Source of the DNA: Peltaster fructicola
Taxonomy: Eukaryota; Ascomycota; Dothideomycetes
DNA: 64,000 nucleotides
Reading direction: 5' to 3'
NCBI GenBank assembly: GCA_001592805.2
Contig: CP051142.1
Span: forward strand, 248,001-312,000
Shown here: in pieces, positions 51,406 to 62,008 of the stretch
Layout: every line of letters starts with the position of its first letter
How positions within the stretch are numbered: the stretch's first letter is position 1
The notes under the pieces: generated by a model
Database searches by the model: none
Seen by the model: the letters and a program-made list of their open reading frames with translations, nothing else
Told to the model about the DNA's origin: nothing
Made by a program: the position numbers and the translations under genes

Positions 51406-52560
51406 ATTGTGGAAGGACTGAGATCGACCAAAACTCAATTCCAAATGACTGTGATTCTCTCAGTCGACAGGTCTGAAGTCTGACTATTAAGCAGTCTACG
51501 CAGACATGCAGATCATGCATACGCTCTTGTGCTCCGACTCATAGTTGTCTGACAACAATGACACTCTCGGCTACACGACTGCTGACATGTAGGCACCAAC
51601 AACCAGTCTCGAGAGTGGCGTACATCGGCATATTCCCGAGAACAACGTCGAGAAGTACCATACAAAGTACTCAGCAAGTCTCGCGTGCGCAGACTCACCT
51701 CAGATTTACGCTTTCAGCACCCTGGACAGCAGGTGAGGTAGAATTGACACGTACCGCTGCTGCACTACCAACGCTCAATCTCTCATTCGTGCAGCATGGA
51801 TGACCGATCGATAGTTCATGCACAATGTCTATCGACCGGCCGTCACGGTCTCGTTCCTTCTAGTCAGAGTTGACCTTTGTGCATAACATGCAGAGTTTAT
51901 ACCAACATCTATGATGCGCACCTGCAGGCTCTCGGATCAACACAATTCACTTTGTTCTTCTTATCACTTTCTCCGACAGGCAGATTCCACGGTGATCCTC
52001 CTCGGCGACACTAATCACTGGGAGTACACAGCGCATGGCTCCAGGGATAAAGCTACATGGCATATCCCCGATACGGCTCCTCGCTCCTTGAAAGTCTTGG
52101 CGGGCTGCTGTAAACATACATAACAGCGACAGCCGTCATCCTATCTTGCATCACGCACGGACTGATCAACAAATTGCTTCGTCCGTACGACGTCCTGGAA
52201 GGCTGCCACATCCCTGCCCTTGTAGCGTACATGCTGCAAGGTGAAAACTCACAGCCTTTGCACATGCGCAGTCTGCACTCGACTGGCACACATTCGAAAG
52301 CCTGTTCATAACGTACTTGCAGAACGACTGCAAGCTTTCTCGGGACTTGGTGGCAGTATTGCGAGCACGAGATAAGTGATCCAGATGGCTTCAATACCAC
52401 TACTACTATTTCACCTTCCCTTGCCCAGCATTGTTTTCTGTCTGTCCTACCCGTCATTCGTTTCAGGAATACAGGGCTGAGGAAAACTTCACCCATCCTT
52501 CAACCGCCCTGTACCGTCCTACCCTTGCCGTAGCAACCTCACGTCTCCATACTGTCGAGT
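51406..52560. other. Intergenic region upstream of the laccase gene
   Basis: 1155 bp holding the kinesin 3' UTR and the laccase promoter. The last ~150 bp is pyrimidine-rich, as in many fungal leaders. No other gene or repeat recognised. Confidence 0.5.
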
Positions 52561-54738
52561 ATGAAGTCTTGTTTACTCCTGGCTGGCATTGTTGCCGGTG
52601 CGACAGCAGCTACTATAACACCTCGAGATCTGAATTCCTCGCTGCCACAAGCATACACGAATGGTATCACATCATGAGTCCTGCTTACAACGTAACTTGT
52701 CTTCTGACATCTGCGCTTGCAGGTCTCAGCAATTTGGGTCTTCCCAATTCGCCAGATCTACCTCAATTCGTTAATGGACCACTTCTACAGAACTCGGGCA
52801 AACCATGGGGTTGGAGGACAGCATATAACTGCAATGCATACGACAATAATGCAATCCCTTATACTGGCATGACCAGGTTCTACGACTGGACGATCACGAA
52901 TACGACTCTTGCTCCTGATGGAGTAGTCACGCCAGTGGTACGTTGTACTGGCGATCACAGAACTTCTCGACTGATGCTACTTAGCTTCTGGCGAATGGGC
53001 AGTTTCAGGACCCGCGATCGAAGCCAACTGGGGAGATTGGATCCAAGTTACAGGTATGTGCATTGCCATGAGGAAGCATTGAGGCCAAGGACCACGGCCA
53101 GGTCGAATCTGACTCCAATATACAGTGCATAACCAGCTCGATGAAGGCACGGCACTCCATTGGCATGGTTTCTTACAGTCTGGAACGCCATGGATGGACG
53201 GTACTCCTGCTATCACGCAATGTCCGATCCCTCCAGGACAGAGCTTTACTTATCTGTTCCGTGCTGAGCTCTATGGTAAGGACTTCATCAAAGCTCATAA
53301 GATGCGACCCTGATTGACACAACGTGTTACAGGCACAAGTTGGTGGCATGGTCACTATTCTGCACAGTACATCAATGGGCTAGCTGGACCTATTGTGGTT
53401 TACGGGCCCAAGAGTCTGCAAAACTACGACATCGACATCGGCCCAGTCATGCTATCTGACTGGTATCACTCGTACTACCTCCCTCTCATTAGACAAGTGT
53501 ATTTCGCACAACCGAACGGACCAAACTTTCCTCCGATGGCAAACAACGTGGTATGTATGGAACGATTACCTATCCAGCACAAACGCTGAATAACACAGCT
53601 CATTAATGGCAAAGCGAACTACCCATGTGAGAAGACGACCAAGCAGTGCACACCTGACGCAGGGCTTGCCAAGTTCTCCTTCAAGACTGGTAAGAGGCAC
53701 TTGCTTCGTCTGATCAACCACAGCGCGGAAGCTATCCTCTTCTTCAGTATCGATGGCTATCAGCTCGAGGTCATTGCCAACGACTTTGTGCCTATCGTGC
53801 CATACATGACAGATTTGGTCACCGTGGCAGTCGGTCAGCGTACTGATATCATTGTCACTGGCGGCAATAACCCAGACGAGGCTGTTTGGATGCGTGTCTC
53901 TGAAGGTCCTTCTGGCTTGGGACCTGCTGGCGCGACTGGCTGCAGCCTGAACGATGGCATCGCCCCGAACGTTACGGCGGCCATATACTACGAGAGCGCC
54001 AGCACGGATGCAGTCCCAACCTCGACCTCGAGCATCGATCCATCACGATACCTCTTCCCGAATGCCTGCCAAAACAGCGATCTCTCCTTGACCCATCCAG
54101 CCTATGAGATGCCAGTGAGCGATCCAGACGTCACTATCAACATCCTCATGACAGGTAACTACAACGCCACGGGAGCATTCGTCTGGTACATGAACAACGT
54201 TACTTTCATCGGCGACTACAACGATCCAATTTTCCTCGACGCAGCAGTCGGTCAGACCTCCTTCGATTCGATAAGGAATGTGTACAACATGGGCAATGCA
54301 TCCTCCGTTCGATTCGTCATGACCAGTGTTGGCTTCCCTGCTTCACACCCTATGCACGTTCACGGCCACAACTTCCAGGTGCTGGCTGCTGGTTTCGGTA
54401 CCTGGGATGGCACGATTGTCAATGCTTCCAACCCTCAGCGTCGTGACACACAGCTGATTGCACCGAATGGATATCTTGTTGTTCAGATCGAGCTGGACAA
54501 TCCAGGTGTCTGGGCGTAAGGTATTCGGAAGTTATCCTTGAAGCTGTGCTGACAAAGTTATAGATTTCACTGCCACGTTGCTTGGCATATCAGTGAGGGC
54601 ATGAACATCAACATCCTTGAGAAGCCCAGTGACATTGTGAACAATCTGCATGTCCCAGGGACTGCGGCAGACAACTGTCGGAATTGGTGGGCGTATACAG
54701 ATACTCATGTCGTCGATCAAATCGACTCTGGCTTGTAG
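52561..54738 (+). CDS. Secreted laccase (multicopper oxidase), with a probable one-base frameshift
   Basis: An extracellular copper enzyme oxidising phenols with O2. Exons are 52561-52663, 52723-52937, 52985-53053, 53126-53275, 53333-53550, 53599-54515 and 54564-54738 (about 615 residues when corrected). The start [22 protein letters not shown] is a signal peptide. Copper ligands: [27 protein letters not shown] and [13 protein letters not shown], the last with Met at the axial type-1 position. The chain ends exactly in DSGL, the C-terminal plug of ascomycete laccases. Several N-glycosylation sequons are present. Exon 3 is one base short: LLANGQF and [11 protein letters not shown] lie in different frames, near 53003-53008. 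A splice variant (donor 52942, acceptor 53008) would keep frame but delete the conserved LANGQF block. Confidence 0.88.
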
Positions 54739-55297
54739 TTTGGTGGACCGTAGATCAGCAAAGTGTAATCAGCCGAATGAATACCATCTCTGATGCTTGG
54801 GAAACTTGGTAGGATCCAAGCAGTGACACCTTGGTGACCAACTCATGAGGCACACGGCTATCCTGCCGGCGCTGTTTGAGCAGCATCGTCTCGTGTCACC
54901 TCAGAGATCCACTATGAACAGGACTCGCCATTGTTATATTGATAGAATGGCCAGGTTCAGGGATCCACAAAACAGGATTCAAGCTCGAACGGTCCAATCG
55001 ACTACTCACAGCCTCATTTCATGATTCCGCGCGCGAGGCACATCCGGCCATGCGACAGCTTATTACCTGCGCAATTATCCACAGCTCGAAACTATTCCTG
55101 CAGATGCCCTACGTTCTACAGTCGTGGCCCTCCATAATTCCAGTCATTACAGCAAAGCGTTCACATTCACGATCTCAATTGACAGCTCATTCCCGACCAA
55201 GCCGGCCGTACGGATCGACGAATACGATAGGGCTGAGAAGTACAGTGGTCGCGAACAACAACACTACCACTCGTCGAAGACGTGAGGGCCGGTGCCT
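54739..55297. other. Intergenic region between laccase and kinase genes
   Basis: 559 bp holding the laccase 3' UTR and the kinase promoter and leader. Nothing else recognised. Confidence 0.5.
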
Positions 55298-57992
55298 ATG
55301 CCGCCAGTGAGGTCACAGGCAGAGTATGACTTGCAAGAACACAGGAGCAAGGTATTTGGCATGCGGTCTGCAACTGACCCTCCACTGACACCGCACACAG
55401 CTTGCGAACTCTTACCAGTCCCTCCTCAACGAGTTCTCCTCTTGCGACCTCACTACCGTTGGGAACTACAGTGTCGGCAAGCTTATAGGCAAAGGCAGCT
55501 TCGGCAAGGTCTACCTCGCCTCACACAAACTCACCAATGGCTCCAAGGTTGTGCTGAAGAGCGCAAAGAAAGAGGATGCGAACCTGGCTCGGGAAATACA
55601 CCACCATCGGCAGTTCCTCCACCCTCACATTGCGCGGCTGTATGAGGTGATCGTCACCGAGTCGATGGTATGGCTGGTGCTCGAGTATTGTCCTGGAGAT
55701 GAGCTATACAATCACCTATCACAGCATGGTCGTATGGAAACCCACAAAGCGCAGAAGACGTTCACGCAGCTCGTAGGTGCCGTCAGCTATGTCCATGGCA
55801 AGCAGTGCGTGCATCGAGACCTGAAGTTGGAGAACATACTGTTGGACAAGAATGGCAACGTCAAATTGGTGGATTTCGGCTTCACAAGAGAGTATCAAGG
55901 AACAACAAGCTATCTGCAGACGTGGTGCGGAACAGTGTGCTATTCGGCGCCGGAAATGCTAAAGGGCGAGAAGTATGCAGGCGAGAAAGTCGATGTCTGG
56001 AGCCTAGGCATCATCCTGTATGCACTCTTATGCGGCGAGTTGCCATTCGACGAAGATGACGACGCAGCGACGAAGGCACTGATCTTGAAAGAGGAGCCGA
56101 ACTATCACGACTATATCCCGCAGCCAGCGAAGGATCTGCTTCAGAAGCTGCTTTCGAAACGACCTCTGCTACGACCTTCGCTATCTGATGTGCTCAAGGA
56201 TCCGTGGCTCACAGAGCACGCACCGCAGCAGCAGGAGATCTTGAAGATTCAACAGCCTGCACCTTTCACAACTGACCTCGAGAAGGAGACTCTCCAACGA
56301 ATGCGCAGTGCTGGTGTCGATATCGATCAAGTCATTGAGAACGTCTTGTCACAGAGGTGTGATGCTCTGGCTGGCTGGTGGGCCCTGTTGATGGACAAAG
56401 AAGTGCGCAAGCAGCGACGACGAGATCGCAAGCGCAAAGAGCGAGAGGCTGAAGTGAAGGCTCTTCGACGACTAAGTGCTGCTAGTGGACGGCTCTTGGG
56501 TGCACTCAACGAAGGCGAGGAGATAGCTATACGAGACTCTCCTGGCAGCAGAGGGCGAAGACTGACCCGCACCAATGGCAGTCTGAAGGCCAAGAGTCAG
56601 CATATGGAGCTACCTCAACTCGACGAACGGAGAACACCAACGCCAGAACCGCGGACTCCTGGCACTGAAGATCAGCTTAATCCCCTGGAGCTAGTTCCGA
56701 CCTCGACCACAGCACGACTGGACAGCACAAGCAGGAGTCGCAGCCGTCCAGCGCCACCACCTAAGGACATGGCACTGGCACCGCTTCGACGCCCACGAGC
56801 CATCAGTCGCAACAGTAGCAGCATGTTGCGAAATGTCACCAACAATCCAGACCTGCTCGGTCCAGCATATGTGCCGCCTGCGCGAAAGCGACGCATTTTC
56901 TATCAGCAACCTCTCCGTGAGCAGATTGCTGCGCTCAAACACTGGATCAAAGAAGGCGCACGACGCAACAAGTCGCCTCACACCGAGGGTAAAGGCAAGG
57001 GCAAGAGTGCGCAAGACCTAAATGCGCCTCCTACACAGGACCGTCAGGAGCTGGCGCGGACGACTACGGGTCCCATAACACATAGGAAAGCTAGTATTGG
57101 CAGCCGGCCGGAGCTGACATATCGTGCTACCCTGCCTGCTCGACCGCGTGTTGAGACGGACAAACCGACAATCACGAAGCGGCAAAGTCTGAGTCCTCAT
57201 ACGCTGACACCGCTCTCTTCTTACCGACGGTCTTCAGTGGGCCTTCGAGGTCGCAAGAGTACGAGCTCGTCTGTGTCGTCTATCCGTAGTACGTTCCAGC
57301 CAGGACACATACACACCTTGTCAAAGGCTTCCTCAACGTCATCAAACTCAGTTGCCAGCCCTGGCGGTGTTTCAGTAGCGTCAGCACGGCTTGGACGGTC
57401 GCCCCATTCGTCTGTCAAGGTGCTACCTGGCACTCCGAGCATTGGCGTTGGTGTGAGAAGCCGAAAGACACCAGCGCCTCTCGGCACTTTATCTGACAAT
57501 CCTTCACCGTTCACTCTTGCTATGCCTGCGTCTCCGGGACTACCGATCTTCGCACGCAGGAAACGCAGTGTCTTCAAGGGACCCATTGGCCATACATCGA
57601 GTCCTAGCGGCTTTGGCCGAGTCTCGCTTCCCTCTCGCTCTGGATCAATGTCTGGTCGGCGTAGTGGTGAGATCATGCCAGGTGTGACTGAAGAGGATGA
57701 GAACGACGAAGCATTTGAGGACGAAGATGACGACGATGACGGCAAATGGGAAGAGGTCGACCAATTTGGCCCAGAGCTCCCTTCCACATCTCCAGGCTTC
57801 TCTCCCCGACATACAGATGGCGACGTTCCTGTGACGCCGCTTGACGAAATTGATGCCAGACCTGGTGCGTCGATTGAGCATGATATCGCTGAAGGCGACC
57901 AGCTGACCGAAGCAGCTCTGGTGAGGAAAGATGTGGAGGATGAAGCTGCCGCTTCTCAGCACTCTACGAAAGTCGTCGAGGTCTCTGGGTGA
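55298..57992 (+). CDS. CAMK-type serine/threonine protein kinase (yeast YPL150W-like)
   Basis: Exons are 55298-55351 and 55401-57992 (881 residues). The start MPPVRSQAEYDLQEHRSK joins in frame to LANSYQSLLNEFSSCDLTTVGNYSVG. The kinase domain spans about 40-310: Gly-rich loop IGKGSFGKVYLA, the ATP lysine in KVVLKSAKK, HRDLKLENILLDKNGNVKLVDFGFTRE, CGTVCYSAPEMLKGEKYAGEKVDVWSLGIILYALLCGELPFDEDDD. The acidic insertion after PF and the domain order resemble yeast YPL150W and its filamentous-fungal relatives. The long tail is basic, Ser/Thr/Pro-rich and disordered, with an acidic block (EEDENDEAFEDEDDDDDGKWEE). Substrates are unknown. Confidence 0.88.
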
Positions 57993-58345
57993 TGCCTCGA
58001 TGTCTCCTGGTCTGTACTTGTGTGGCATCTCAGCGTATTAGCGAGCCCTTCTGATAGCTTTCCTGAACTAATCACCCCCAAAGGGTGTTCACGGCCGAAC
58101 GATTTGCCTGTCCTGTTCGTTCACATACTCCCCGCCAGAATGGTGATATCCGTTCCAAATGATGCTCGGCGACCTTGCAGTATCGTCTGCTGATTACACA
58201 GGTTCGATAAGCAGTCTGCATAGCTGTTCATCCCTTTGCACTTCTGAGGCCTAGCACTACCTCGCCGTCGTGCCCATTGATCGCATCGGGACCGCCTCAG
58301 CTCGAAGCGCCTCAAGAACTAGAAATCCAATTTTTTCTAAACTGC
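57993..58345. other. Intergenic region between the kinase gene and tRNA-Val
   Basis: 353 bp; holds the kinase 3' UTR and the tRNA upstream flank. A T-run at about 58331-58336 precedes the tRNA. Nothing else recognised. Confidence 0.5.
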
Positions 58346-58417
58346 GCCTGCTTGGTCTAGTGGTATGACGTGTCCTTCACACGGACAAGGTCGAGAGTTC
58401 GATCCTCCCAGCTGGTA
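58346..58417 (+). tRNA. tRNA-Val (anticodon CAC)
   Basis: A 72-nt cloverleaf without intron. The anticodon stem TGTCC/GGACA is perfect with loop TTCACAC, giving anticodon CAC (reads GUG). The A box TGGTCTAGTGG and B box GTTCGATCC match the RNA polymerase III consensus, and TTTT follows soon after the discriminator A. Two pairs are imperfect: acceptor position 4-69 is T:T, and T-stem 50-64 is A:C, and pair 1-72 is a G:T wobble. It could be a functional but variant copy or a decaying one. Confidence 0.88.
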
Positions 58418-59516
58418 TTTTGTTTTGATCCTGGCTCAGGTATCGTGAGGACATGACGATCAGGGCCGCTGGTGTTGGCATGAGGAGAGGAGACACATCG
58501 ATGCGATATTGGCTCGATCGATCAGCGGCAAATGCACTGGCTGGATGATGCTAATCTCTGTCAAAAGCACAGGCATATGCATTTTGTTCGTAGGCTGCGA
58601 AAGACCCCCTCTGCGTCTCAGAGATCGACGCGCCGAACAAGATTCGTTGTCAATGGCCGGGATGTGCAAAGATCATTCCACCAAGGAGATGATATAGTGT
58701 CAACAAGCGGCGCAATTGCCAAGACCAGCAGTGGAGGACTCAGTACAGAAGAGATATCTGCACCTCAAGCCGGTCGGTACGGTCTCTCATCGTGACACCG
58801 GATGACTCTATGCACTGATTGGGAGCGGATATTGCAGCGAACGTGGAAAGGGGTCATGGCCACCAGGATCGATCTTTTCTGCGACTTCCCACGAAAGAAA
58901 TAATGACTTCTGAGGCCATCTTTACAAGAAAAGCTGCAGTCATTCCTACGCGGCTTGATAGACGATGTACTTGTTCCTATCGACACGAGTTCGTGAGAAC
59001 GAGCGAGAGCCTGAAGACCGACTGCTGATGCTATGGTCTTGATCTTGTGAGTGCAGCTCGACTACAGCAAGCAGAGGTGCACCAACACAGAGCTGATCTG
59101 CTGTGCTGATGCCTCTCACACAGCTTGTCTCATCCATGGTGTGCTGTTCACGTAGATCCAAACATCAGACGATGTCGACCCTTCGTGCATCTCGTCGAAT
59201 CGGACCAGTGCAGTACTGAGCCGAAGGTGATACTACGGTCAGTGCTGATGCTTACAGGATGAATGCATGAGCCTGCATGGCGTGAAGTCAAACGTCGATG
59301 GTCGCACAGTAGTCAGCTGCAGCCCAGGATCAAGAGTGACGCGCCCGATGCCGCAGTGTCAGATTTGTGACATTACAATGTAGATGTACTCTTCACAAGC
59401 GCAGGTCGACGGCATGAAGCACCAGCATTGACCGGCTTGTCCAGAAAGGTTAAGCGGCACGCATCAACCACAATACCAGACGTCAGATCTCCAAAAGCCG
59501 TTCGCATTGCATCGTC
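58418..59516. other. Gene-poor region between tRNA-Val and VPS17
   Basis: 1.1 kb with only short unconvincing frames. It includes the VPS17 promoter and leader. No further tRNA or repeat recognised. Confidence 0.45.
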
Positions 59517-61468
59517 ATGAACTCTCCTGGTGTCGATCACTCGTCCTCATCAGCAGCATCTCCTAGCTCACCGACCGCCGAGAGCTCGAAAGCAGCAGGC
59601 AAGCAAGCGGTCACACAACGCCCGCAGAATTTACGCTTCCAGCGTCGCATCTCAGAAAGAGCTTTCAACGAGGGCAGCTACAGAGACGGAGGCGGCATGG
59701 ACTACGCGCAAAGCGCAGGGTATGCAGCAGGCTCGAGTCCTTGGGCGAACAGTCCTGAGGCTAATAGGACCTCATTCAGTGACCAGCAGCGTGAAGAGTT
59801 TCCCAGCGACAATACTGGGAGTGCAAGAAATAGCTGGACAGGAGCGCAGGGACAGGCACAGCTACACGATGATCGACAAGCAGGAGATCTCACCGCGAGC
59901 CAAGACGACCTTCGAAGGGCCCCAGCATCACGATACCATCCTCAGCCAAAGCAATCCGGTCCTCAGTATAAGCTTCAGCTGAAGATCACAAACCTGGAAC
60001 GAACAGCCAAGAAGGACCCAATTCTACGGTTCGATGCATATGTAAGATTGAAGCAGCTAATCAAGACGTTCACTGACAAGAGCAGACCAACCTCCCCAAA
60101 TTTCGTACCACCCAGATCCGAGACATCCGTCGAACACACTCTGAGTTTCAGAAGCTATTCTCCCACCTCCAGGCCTCAAATCCTGAAGCATTGGTCCCGG
60201 CTGTTCCTCCAGCGTCGACTTCTGCTGGCGTGGGCACTGAAGAAGATGAAGTGCGCACGAAAGCAGCTCTACAGCGATGGCTGAACACAGTCTGCAGCAA
60301 CGAGGTCCTTATGCGGGATGAAGAGATGGTCTTCTTTGTTGAGAGCGACTTTGGCTACTCTCCTGTTGTACGAAAGAAGCAACCTGCTACAGGTATGCGG
60401 AGAAAAGTGCTCAAGCAGTTTGCGCCACCTCCAGACGATACGCCTGAGCTGCTTGAGAGCCGACCTGTGGTTAAATCATTCTACCTTGGGACCATGGACG
60501 CACAACAGAAGATCGACAAGGTGGTGAAGAATCGAAGAGGTAAGTCGAGATGCCTTCAATTGTGGCTGTACTGACCCTGCACAGCACTCGGTGTAGCAGA
60601 ATCTGATCTAGGCATCAAGCTGGCCTCCCTAACAGCGCAGGAGACACATACTGGCCTTGGAAATGCATACCGCAAGCTTGGCAGGCTGATTCAGAATACT
60701 GGCGACTTCCATGCAGCACAAGGCACAGCAGAAGCCACAACTCTCTCAGATCCACTAGCATATGCATCCAGCGATGCTTTTATTGTCAAGGAGACACTCA
60801 CGAACCGACACATCCTTCTGCGAGAGCTTCTGCAAGCACAACAGACTACGAGATCGAAACTTGTTGCAGCAGATCGCCTCAAGGCTTCCTCAAGTGTCAA
60901 GCGAGACAAGGTGGATGAAGCCATCTCTGCACTTGACGAAGCAAAGACTCACGAATCATACCTACACACAAAGACGCAACGAGTGACCACCAACTTGCTC
61001 AACGAAAAGCGCAAATGGTTTGCCCGATCATCAGCAGATCTACGCGTAGCCATTCGAGAATATGTCATTCGAGAGATCGATGCAGAGCGTCGCACATTAG
61101 CAACACTCGAGCAAGTTCGACCCGACGTTCGAGCGATTGATGCGTCAGGAGGTCTGTCTCGGCTTGGTCGTGAAGGTCATCCTGTCACTCGCCGCGCAAA
61201 TATGGCCTCTTCGCAAGGTCCCAAGGGTGATGCATGGTCGGGTGTGCCACGTCGACCTGACGGTCTCAATCGAAGCATGTCGGGCTCTTTCGCTGGTGTG
61301 TCCGAAGTGCCAGAAGAAGACGGGGAGAACGAAGAGCCTGGCAGCGCAACAAAGGCACGAAAGCGAGCGGGCAGCAATACAAGCAATCTTGCCAAGCTGG
61401 CAGAGGAAGAAGACGACCGCATTGATGCCAGGAATGCTGCGAGTCGCCTTGCGCAGACGACATTTTGA
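59517..61468 (+). CDS. VPS17: Retromer sorting nexin Vps17 (PX-BAR)
   Basis: The PX-BAR partner of Vps5 in retromer, which retrieves cargo from endosomes to the Golgi. Exons are 59517-60041, 60086-60539 and 60585-61468 (620 residues). The first ~145 residues are disordered and Ser/Gln-rich. The PX domain covers ~150-270: YKLQLKITNLERTAKKDPILRFDAY, TNLPKFRTTQIRDIRRTHSEFQKLFSHL, then LQRWLNTVCSNEVLMRDEEMVFFVESDFGY. The BAR part is a long helical stretch (LGIKLASLTAQETHTGLGNAYRKLGRLIQNTGDFHAAQG to RTLATLEQVRPDVRAID). The C-terminus is low-complexity with LAKLAEEEDDRIDARNAASRLAQTTF. The RRxHSEF element lies in the PX pocket. Confidence 0.88.
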
Positions 61469-62008
61469 GAGTGCGGAAGGAATGGTCTCGTAACAGCACA
61501 TGCACTGCTGAACGCATGGGTTGCAGCTGCAACATCAGGACTAGGAGCACGAGAAGCACAGTACGGTAGATGTACTCCTTGTTCAGTACTATACCCATTC
61601 TTCAGAGTGCCCTGCATGACCTGAATGATCATAGAGATGTCTCCATATGTCCGTAGCCAGCGCGTCAAGAGAACGCCCTCTTCTTGATAGACAGTCACAT
61701 GCGATATCGGAAATTCCCGAGAATTCGCCGTCAGGCGATGACGTTCCAAATAGAGCTTCTTCCACCTGGATCACGACTTTCACGAGACACACACACACAT
61801 TCTTCCTTGCCCTCTGATCGGCGGTTTTAGATTCACTTCATCTCAGGTTCCTTCCAGCACACTCGATTCTCCGGGCTCCATCAAGGTCTCCGGTCGCAAG
61901 CTTTGCCACATCCATACGCTACCACAAGCAGGCAAATCCACTGTCCACGATCGGACTTCGCATGCTCGGCTGCACTTCTAATCCCACACACATCTGTCAC
62001 ACACCATC
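61469..62008. other. Intergenic region between VPS17 and UBX5-like gene
   Basis: 540 bp with the VPS17 3' UTR and the UBX5 promoter; a CA-rich run lies near 61785-61800 and the leader is CA/CT-rich. Nothing else recognised. Confidence 0.5.

Noticed and set aside
52431-53132. A 233-codon plus-strand open frame over the laccase start
   Set aside because: It opens at an ATG outside the signal peptide frame and runs through two laccase introns. The spliced laccase model explains the region.
55292-55645. 117-codon frame at the kinase start and other alternative-frame reads
   Set aside because: Shadow of exon 1; the kinase frame is recovered only after splicing 55351 to 55401.
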